Source: CAYWGR01 sp964458015 (GTDB lineage: Bacteria; Planctomycetota; Planctomycetia; Pirellulales; Thermoguttaceae). Taken from it: a DNA stretch of 7,865 nucleotides. The notes below the pieces were generated by a model. It worked only from the letters and a program-made list of their open reading frames with translations. It made no database searches and had not been told where the DNA came from. The stretch's first letter is position 1; each line of letters begins with the position of its first letter. The stretch covers positions 1 through 7,865 of the forward strand of contig CAYWGR010000221.1 in NCBI GenBank assembly GCA_964458015.1. Direction: 5' to 3'. Below, piece after piece: positions 1 to 4,510 of this stretch. Both the position numbers and the translations under genes were made by a program.

Positions 1-777
1 GAGGATACTGATGGGAACCGTAATCAGCCCCTATCCGCCCTCACACTAACCCTCTCCCAAAGGGAGAGGGGACCGGAGAACCTCCCCGCCTCCCGCCCCT
101 CGTCCCCCGCCTCCCTCCTTCCTGCGTTGGCGGATACGGTTGCGAAATTCCGCATTCCGCAGCAATATCTTATGGCGGTTATCGAGGGGGTTGCGATGGA
201 TCTCGAGCCGCGGCCATTTGAGACATTCAAAGCATTGGAAACGTATTGCGAGCACGTGGCGTCGGCCGTCGGGCTGGCATGTATCCACATTTGGGGATTT
301 CGCGGGCCAGAGGCGTTGGAGCCGGCCCGGCAGGTGGGCGTCGCCCTGCAACTGACCAACATTCTCCGCGATCTGAAGGAAGACGCCGAGCAAGGGCGGG
401 TCTATCTGCCCTTGGAAGATTTGCAAGCCTGCGGCTATTCGGTCGAGGATTTGCAGCGCGGCGTAATAAACGAATCGTTTTTTCGCCTGATGAAGATGGA
501 GATAGAGCGAGCCGAACAGTTTTACCGCGCAGGGAGCAAGTTGTTCCCTTTGTTGGAATCGGACGGCCAACGGATTTTCGGCCTGATGACCGACACGTAT
601 CATTCGCTGCTGGAACGCATGAAACAACAGCCCGAGGTGGTCTTCCAACGCCGTGTTCGCCTCGGAACGCTCGCCAAAATCATGAAATTCGCGCGATGGG
701 CATTCCTTCCGCCCCGCTTTGCGGAGCGTCTCGCGGATGCTACGATAAAGGATGGGAAGTCGGGAGCTCAGGGGTAA
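1..777 (+). CDS. hpnD: Presqualene diphosphate synthase HpnD, 5'-truncated by window edge
   Basis: This enzyme of the squalene/phytoene synthase family condenses two farnesyl diphosphates to presqualene diphosphate, the first step of the HpnD-HpnC-HpnE route to squalene. The reading frame is open from base 1 and ends at TAA 775-777, giving 258 visible residues. A TTG at 127 is not the start, because the frame continues upstream. The second Asp-rich motif is present as NILRDLKEDAEQGRVYLP, with D124 and D128 of the visible fragment. The stretch VASAVGLACIHIWGF is typical of HpnD rather than HpnC. The first Asp-rich motif should lie left of the window. Visible residues about 10-40 are low-complexity and unlike the family; they are encoded by a palindromic repeat (see that entry). 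Family-like sequence resumes at LPALADTV. The gene is followed by a membrane protein gene and hpnE on the same strand, supporting a squalene operon. The family call is firm; HpnD over HpnC is likely. Confidence 0.9.
   Translation, partial: EDTDGNRNQPLSALTLTLSQRERGPENLPASRPSSPASLLPALADTVAKFRIPQQYLMAVIEGVAMDLEPRPFETFKALETYCEHVASAVGLACIHIWGFRGPEALEPARQVGVALQLTNILRDLKEDAEQGRVYLPLEDLQACGYSVEDLQRGVINESFFRLMKMEIERAEQFYRAGSKLFPLLESDGQRIFGLMTDTYHSLLERMKQQPEVVFQRRVRLGTLAKIMKFARWAFLPPRFAERLADATIKDGKSGAQG
28..120 (+). repeat. Palindromic repeat element inserted in frame in hpnD
   Basis: The core is a perfect hairpin with arms CCCTCTCCC (50-58) and GGGAGAGGG (62-70) around a 3-base AAA loop. The flanks are CCCTCACACTAA on the left and GGACCGGAGAAC, then a C-rich tract, on the right. 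From memory, repeats of the type CCCTAACCCTCTCCC..GGGAGAGGG are dispersed in planctomycete and other genomes; this was not searched. In the hpnD frame it encodes a peptide containing ALTLTLSQRERGPEN and then a Pro/Ser/Ala-rich run, with no stop codon. The boundaries are estimated from where family-like HpnD sequence resumes (about 121) and from the start of the repeat-like sequence (about 28). The hairpin is certain; the outer limits are approximate. Confidence 0.75.
84..115 (-). other. Potential G-quadruplex motif on the template strand of hpnD
   Basis: The + strand has C-runs at 84-87, 92-94, 96-99, 104-108 and 113-115. The - strand therefore carries five runs of three or more G separated by loops of 4, 1, 4 and 4 bases. 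This fits the usual G3+N1-7 quadruplex pattern. It lies in the right half of the palindromic insertion, on the template strand of hpnD. Whether it folds in the cell is unknown. Confidence 0.5.
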
Positions 778-855
778 GAATCTATCCCATTAAGCTCTCT
801 TTTTTAGCATTGGATCTTGGTGTAGCATTTTTTCCTGCCAGCAAGGAACGCCATT

Positions 856-1545
856 GTGGTGAAGTGGCTATTGGGTGTTTGGACAGCTTGGGCCGCAGGC
901 ATTGTGGCTGCCCATCTGGTGCATTTTTCGTCTGCCTCGGTGCTGCTGAATACCTCGGGCATCCTCGTCCTTTGCGTCGGCGGGTTGACGGCGCTGTTGT
1001 ATGGCTACAATTTTCATCTTTTGAATCGCAGCAGCGACCGCTTCCAGATTTTGAAAAGCTTGTTTCCCGCCGCATGTCCGATTTTTTACGTTCTTTATTT
1101 GGTGATTTTAGAAGCGAAAAATTGGAACAACGCCGGCCATTCGCCGCTTGGTTTTTTTGCGGCGATAACAGTGCTGGCCGTGGTTATTGGATTGACGGTC
1201 GTCGGATGGCGGCGGCGTTGGAGCGAGATGTATTTTTTGGCTTTGTTGTTGCCGGGCGTTGCCGCGACGGCCATTCATCTGGGCATCGTGGTCTATGTCT
1301 GGATTCCGAACGTATTACGTGAAAACCGGCCTGCCGAGGCCACCGCCTTGTTGACGGGACTATTCGTATTCGCATTGCCCGGCCTTTGGGCCGCGTTGGC
1401 GTGTACGGCCGCCGCACTGTTCGATGCCGATCCGCGTAGTTCCGCGTATCGCCGGGCGCCGGTCGCATTTTCAGTGGTAACAAAGATCAGCGCGATGGAA
1501 GAAGATGAGAAGCGGTTGAAACAACCGAATCGCCCCGGCCTATGA
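856..1545 (+). CDS. Six-helix integral membrane protein of unknown function in the squalene operon
   Basis: I do not recognise this 229-residue protein. It has about six hydrophobic segments, near residues 4-24, 28-51, 68-86, 98-117, 125-150 and 162-188, and a charged C-terminal tail of about 40 residues (EEDEKRLK), so it should sit in the cytoplasmic membrane. The start is GTG at 856, preceded by AAGGA (844-848) at 7 bases; a second GTG follows directly at 859. The gene begins 78 bases after hpnD and overlaps hpnE by 4 bases (ATGA, 1542-1545). It is therefore probably cotranscribed, and its translation may be coupled to hpnE. A role in squalene or downstream terpenoid handling is inference from position only; no catalytic motif is visible. 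The gap 778-855 shows no clear terminator or promoter. Confidence 0.85.
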   Translation: MVKWLLGVWTAWAAGIVAAHLVHFSSASVLLNTSGILVLCVGGLTALLYGYNFHLLNRSSDRFQILKSLFPAACPIFYVLYLVILEAKNWNNAGHSPLGFFAAITVLAVVIGLTVVGWRRRWSEMYFLALLLPGVAATAIHLGIVVYVWIPNVLRENRPAEATALLTGLFVFALPGLWAALACTAAALFDADPRSSAYRRAPVAFSVVTKISAMEEDEKRLKQPNRPGL

Positions 1546-3068
1546 ACAGATCTTCTTCGACTAACCCGGAAGAAATGCCGCCTCGTATGGCGATTGTCGG
1601 CGGAGGGCTGGCCGGCTTGTCGGCAGCAGCGGCCGCCGTGGAACGCGGGTTTCGCGTCGAGTTGTTCGAGCAAGGCAAAACGCTCGGCGGCCGGGCCGGT
1701 TCGTTCGTCGATCCCACGGTGAATCAGCGGATCGACTATTGTCAGCATGTCGCGATGGGTTGCTGCACCAGTTTTTTGGACTTCTGCCGACAAACAGGCA
1801 TCGACGACTGCTTTGAGCAGTGCGCTATTTTGCACTTCATCGGCCCCCAAGGCGAACGATGTCATTTCAAGCCTTGCCGCTGGCTGCCCGCGCCGCTGCA
1901 TCTGCTGCCGGGACTAATGCGGCTGAAATACCTGACGCTCGGCGAGCGAGTGAGCATCGTTCGGACAATGGCAAAGTTGGTTCGAAGCAGTGCAAGCGAA
2001 AAATGCTATTCCACGAAACGCAATAATTCCATCGAGAATAGCCGGGAGCTAACGGCCACCGGAGATGGATCTTGCGATTCGCACACATTCCGGGATCTGT
2101 TAGCTCCCGGCTATTCTTCGAGCATAAGGAACGGTGCGACCGAGGAGCACTGTAAGGAAGAAACCATCGGCACTTGGCTTCGCCGCGAGGGACAAACGGA
2201 ACGGACGATTGAGCGGTTTTGGTCGGTGGTGCTGGTGAGTGCTTTGAGCGAAACCGTGGATCGTGCATCACTTTCCGCCGCGATAAAAGTATTCAGGGAC
2301 GGCTTTTTCGCCACGCGCGAAGCAAGTACGCTCGTGTTGCCGCGTCAACCGCTGGGCGAGATCTTTTCGGATCGCCTGGGACAATGGCTTACCGAGCGAG
2401 GCGTGCAAATTCATCAAAAGACATCGGTACGACGGATTGAAGCAGAGGGCGGGCTCGCTCGGGCAATTGTCCTATACGACGGCACGCGACGGCCGTTCGA
2501 TTTCGTGGTTGTCGCCGTGCCGTGGCGAAAAGTGCGGTCGTTGTGCGATGAAAATCTGTCGGCCGCGATGCCCGGCTTGGCGGATGTTGAAAAAATCGAG
2601 CCGGCGACGATCACAGCGGTTCATCTTTGGTTCGACCGGCCGTTGACCGCGCTTCCCCATGCTGTTTTGGTGGGGCGATTGGGACAATGGGCGTTTTTCA
2701 GACCTTCCGACGATACGGGAGCCTGCTATTGCCAAGTGGTGATTAGTGCTTCGCACCGGTCGCCGCCGCGCAATCGCAAATCATGGATAGCCGCGATCCT
2801 TGGTGAGCTTGAATCGATCTGGACGACGTCGGGCAAGCCGTTTCCGCGATTATTACACGGGCGCGTCGTCACGCTGCCGGCGGCCGTTTTCTCGGTCACG
2901 CCCGAATTGGAATGCTTTCGCCCTTCACAACAAACGGCAATTCCGAACCTTGCATTGGCCGGCGATTGGACCGCCACCGGCTGGCCTGGCACGATGGAAG
3001 GAGCCGTTCGCAGCGGATGCCTTGCGGTCGAAGCGTTGTTGCCGCACGCAGCCAAGAAACGAATGTAG
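1542..3068 (+). CDS. hpnE: Hydroxysqualene dehydroxylase HpnE (FAD-dependent), with in-frame insertion
   Basis: This FAD-dependent amine oxidase/phytoene desaturase-like enzyme reduces hydroxysqualene to squalene, the last HpnCDE step. The product is 508 residues, longer than the roughly 420-450 I expect for the family. The dinucleotide-binding fold is at the N-terminus (AIVGGGLAGLSAA, residues 17-29, followed by E43 and GGRAGSF). The C-terminal FAD motif GDWTATGWPGTMEGAVRSG starts at residue 474 and is characteristic of HpnE. The core sequence TWLRREGQTERTIERFW (from about 211) also fits. Residues about 150-208 are an unaligned, Ser/Asn-rich stretch containing a palindromic repeat at 165-192, which accounts for the excess length. 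The ATG at 1542 overlaps the stop of the upstream membrane protein gene and no strong ribosome binding site precedes it, so coupled translation is likely. A later ATG at 1575 is possible but less likely. The TAG stop lies inside a hairpin arm. Confidence 0.92.
   Translation: MNRSSSTNPEEMPPRMAIVGGGLAGLSAAAAAVERGFRVELFEQGKTLGGRAGSFVDPTVNQRIDYCQHVAMGCCTSFLDFCRQTGIDDCFEQCAILHFIGPQGERCHFKPCRWLPAPLHLLPGLMRLKYLTLGERVSIVRTMAKLVRSSASEKCYSTKRNNSIENSRELTATGDGSCDSHTFRDLLAPGYSSSIRNGATEEHCKEETIGTWLRREGQTERTIERFWSVVLVSALSETVDRASLSAAIKVFRDGFFATREASTLVLPRQPLGEIFSDRLGQWLTERGVQIHQKTSVRRIEAEGGLARAIVLYDGTRRPFDFVVVAVPWRKVRSLCDENLSAAMPGLADVEKIEPATITAVHLWFDRPLTALPHAVLVGRLGQWAFFRPSDDTGACYCQVVISASHRSPPRNRKSWIAAILGELESIWTTSGKPFPRLLHGRVVTLPAAVFSVTPELECFRPSQQTAIPNLALAGDWTATGWPGTMEGAVRSGCLAVEALLPHAAKKRM
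2036..2116 (+). repeat. Palindromic repeat with 18-bp arms inserted in frame in hpnE
   Basis: The left arm GAATAGCCGGGAGCTAAC (2036-2053) and the right arm at 2099-2116 are perfect reverse complements across a 45-base centre. Within the centre, CCGGA (2059-2063) can pair with TCCGG (2089-2093). The pairing extends outward as TCGA/TCGA with one unpaired base. The element encodes HpnE residues 165-192. The left arm contains TAG in one alternative frame and TAA in the other, so only the hpnE frame is open through it on this strand. The surrounding sequence (about 2000-2150) also looks inserted, so the full insert may exceed the palindrome. I believe similar CCGGGAGCTAAC repeats occur elsewhere in planctomycetes, but could not check. 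Confidence 0.85.
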
Positions 3069-3104
3069 CGGGGAAGCAAGCCGCCCCGCTACATGGTTCG
3101 TTTC
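3056..3104 (+). terminator. Long hairpin across the hpnE stop codon, probable bidirectional terminator
   Basis: The inner arms TGTAGCGGGG (3064-3073) and CCCCGCTACA (3084-3093) pair perfectly around a 10-base loop. Beyond a 3-base bulge, GAAACGAA (3056-3063) pairs with TTCGTTTC (3097-3104), giving 18 paired positions. It lies between the convergent hpnE and DUF1080 genes, whose stops are 56 bases apart, so it could end transcription from both sides. There is no clean U-tract, so it may not be a classical intrinsic terminator. Alternatively it is another member of a dispersed palindrome family that happens to supply the hpnE stop codon (TAG 3066-3068). Confidence 0.6.
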
Positions 3105-3124
3105 GTTGGCAAGCGATCAACGCT

Positions 3125-4108
3125 TTACTTTTTCTCGACAACCCAAATGTTGCGATACTCAATCTTATTGCCGTGGCCCTGGAGATAAAAAGGCCGCGGC
3201 GCGGGGCCTTCGGGCTGGCGGCCGGGTGTGCCGTTCGGCAGCTCGATCGACGGATGGATCACAACGCCGTTGTGCCGGACATTGATCTTGGCGTTGGCAA
3301 CCTTCTTATCGTTCTCATATTTCGGAGCGGTGAAGTCGATGTCGTAGGTCTGCCAGGTCAACGGCGGGAAGCAGCGGTTCACGTCGGGCTTGCGGATGCT
3401 GTAGAAGCCGCCGCACTCGTTGTTCTCGCCTTCGAGACCGAACGAATCGAGCACCTGAATCTCGTAGGCGTCGTGCACATAGACGCCGCTGTTCGCGCGT
3501 GCTTGGCCGCGTGCTTCCGGCATGTAGGAGAGCCGGAACTCGAGGTGCAAGGTGTAATCGCCGAACTTCTGCTTGCTCGTGGCTTCCGACAGCAAATTCT
3601 TATCGGGCAGCAACGTGCCATGCTCGAAGTTGTCGGCGGTTGTGCCGTCGAACAGGACGACCGCGCCCTCGGGAGCTTTGGCGCCTTCGGTCGGGCTGTG
3701 ACGCACGGTCCGCTTCAGTTCGAGCTTGGCCTTGCCGTCGGCCGAGGCAACAGTCAGCGTTTCACCGGCGATCTTGCCCGAAAGTTTGTCGCCGGAAAGA
3801 ACGGCTGCATCGCCTTCACGTTTGCCGGTTAGCGAGAAGCGGGCGTCGCCGCGATTCCAACCGTCGCCCGGCAAACCGCCTTTGGTCACTACGATGTTGA
3901 ATTGCCCATTGCTTTGGGCAATGACTTGAGCGCCGGCCTTGGCCGCGTTGCCATCGAGCCATGTTCCTTCGCCGACGTATTCGCCTTGGATGACAAAATC
4001 GGGATCCTTGGCTGCTTCGGCCGGATCGGTGATCTCGGCGGCGCAAGCCGTGCAGACTAATCCACAGAACAAAATCAAGAGAGTCATCAGGGACACGGAT
4101 CGTTGCAT
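3125..4108 (-). CDS. Secreted DUF1080 (3-keto-disaccharide hydrolase-like) protein
   Basis: The 327-residue protein has a signal peptide (MQRSVSLMTLLILFCGLVC...) with likely Sec cleavage near residues 22-24 (ACAA/EI). A lipobox reading around C19 or C22 is possible but weak. Residues about 25-140 form an N-terminal region common in planctomycete members. The DUF1080 (PF06439) concanavalin-like beta-sandwich spans about 148-325, starting VVLFDGTTADNFEHG and ending FYLQGHGNKIEYRNIWVVEK. The start ATG at 4106-4108 is preceded by AAAGGA (4116-4121 on the complement) at 7 bases. The frame is open for 70 more codons upstream, but these would precede the signal peptide and cross the promoter. Some DUF1080 proteins act on 3-keto-glycosides; the substrate here is unknown. 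The divergent neighbour is a secreted GH99-like protein, suggesting a shared role in glycan breakdown outside the cytoplasm. Confidence 0.92.
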   Translation of the reverse strand: MQRSVSLMTLLILFCGLVCTACAAEITDPAEAAKDPDFVIQGEYVGEGTWLDGNAAKAGAQVIAQSNGQFNIVVTKGGLPGDGWNRGDARFSLTGKREGDAAVLSGDKLSGKIAGETLTVASADGKAKLELKRTVRHSPTEGAKAPEGAVVLFDGTTADNFEHGTLLPDKNLLSEATSKQKFGDYTLHLEFRLSYMPEARGQARANSGVYVHDAYEIQVLDSFGLEGENNECGGFYSIRKPDVNRCFPPLTWQTYDIDFTAPKYENDKKVANAKINVRHNGVVIHPSIELPNGTPGRQPEGPAPRPFYLQGHGNKIEYRNIWVVEKK

Positions 4109-4159
4109 GACGGAGTCCTTTAGGGTAGGATGGGGAGGCTGGAAAAAATGAAATACACA

Positions 4160-4172
4160 CCATAAATTATGG
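4160..4172. promoter_or_regulatory. Palindrome overlapping the -10 box of the DUF1080 promoter
   Basis: CCATAA-A-TTATGG is a perfect 6+1+6 palindrome that covers the -10 hexamer (4166-4171). It could be an operator, or simply a result of an AT-rich -10 region. No regulator gene is visible in the window. Confidence 0.35.
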
Positions 4173-4194
4173 CTGACGGCATCAACTGGGTCAA
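4166..4194 (-). promoter_or_regulatory. Sigma70-type promoter of the DUF1080 gene
   Basis: Read on the - strand, TTGACC (4189-4194) and CATAAT (4166-4171) each match the consensus at five of six positions, with a 17-base spacer. Transcription should start near 4159, leaving an untranslated leader of about 50 bases before the ATG at 4108 that includes the AAAGGA ribosome binding site. Confidence 0.6.
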
Positions 4195-4201
4195 GTGACC
4201 C
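4188..4201. promoter_or_regulatory. Palindrome overlapping the -35 box of the DUF1080 promoter
   Basis: GGGTCA-AG-TGACCC is a perfect 6+2+6 inverted repeat that includes the -35 hexamer (4189-4194). Its size and symmetry suit a dimeric repressor or activator site. The binding protein is unknown and this is inferred from sequence alone. Confidence 0.45.
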
Positions 4202-4408
4202 GACTGGGCAGATAAAATAGCAGGATTTGCGGTATTCAGCCCCTGCTGAAGCGTTGCCGCTCCGACCGTCGTCTTCCCTGTTTGCGAATTTGAACCATCG
4301 ATAAAAGACTACAGACAATCACCCAAAAATTACTTGACTGCCGGCTGTCGTTCCATCAAGATACAACCGTTTCACACACACGCATCGTAATCCTGCCTTG
4401 TGTTCCCT
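4202..4408. other. Intergenic stretch between divergent secreted-protein genes, no gene seen
   Basis: This is the central part of the 402-bp region between the DUF1080 and GH99-like genes. I see no credible coding sequence or RNA gene. A TTGACT at 4334-4339 on the + strand resembles a -35 box, but no good -10 follows at 16-18 bases. Confidence 0.4.
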
Positions 4409-4445
4409 GTTGACGTTTCTCGACATATCCACGGCAAACGTCAAC
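4409..4445. promoter_or_regulatory. 10-bp inverted repeat upstream of the GH99-like gene, possible operator
   Basis: GTTGACGTTT (4409-4418) and AAACGTCAAC (4436-4445) are perfect reverse complements with a 17-base spacer. The centre lies about 68 bases before the inferred transcription start of the GH99-like gene, a common position for activator sites. It could also form a stem-loop, but it lies upstream of the inferred transcript. Confidence 0.45.
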
Positions 4446-4482
4446 GACCTGCCGACCCATCACCCCGAATCGTCGTGGCGTC

Positions 4483-4488
4483 TATAAT
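4483..4488 (+). promoter_or_regulatory. Candidate -10 box (TATAAT) for the GH99-like gene
   Basis: A perfect TATAAT lies 22 bases before the ATG at 4511, giving a short leader that still contains GGAG (4499-4502) as ribosome binding site. The -35 region at 17 bases (TCACCC, 4460-4465) is poor, which fits a promoter needing an activator, perhaps at the inverted repeat at 4409-4445. Confidence 0.4.
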
Positions 4489-4510
4489 CCACGCTATTGG
4501 AGTTGCTGCC

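Noticed and set aside
46..648. Long open frame on the - strand opposite hpnD
   Set aside because: It is antisense to a clear squalene synthase family gene, has no family-like motifs, and its PLSLWERVSVRA end is just the reverse reading of the palindromic repeat.
246..1322. 358-codon + strand frame crossing hpnD and the membrane protein gene
   Set aside because: Arg/Gly-rich shadow of GC-rich coding sequence in another frame; both genes it crosses have recognisable protein features.
2912..3832. 306-codon + strand frame opposite the DUF1080 gene
   Set aside because: It is the antisense shadow of a well-supported secreted DUF1080 gene and begins inside hpnE.
3901..3922. 8-bp inverted repeat ATTGCCCA/TGGGCAAT inside the DUF1080 gene
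   Set aside because: It encodes ordinary-looking protein (IAQSNGQFNI) and is short enough to be chance in a coding region.
4109..4318. 70-codon upstream extension of the DUF1080 frame
   Set aside because: It would place 70 residues before a good signal peptide and runs through the promoter; the ATG at 4108 has a proper ribosome binding site.
4400..4510. 37-codon upstream extension of the GH99-like frame
   Set aside because: It would bury the signal peptide and cross the inverted repeat and TATAAT box; ATG 4511 has GGAG at 8 bases.
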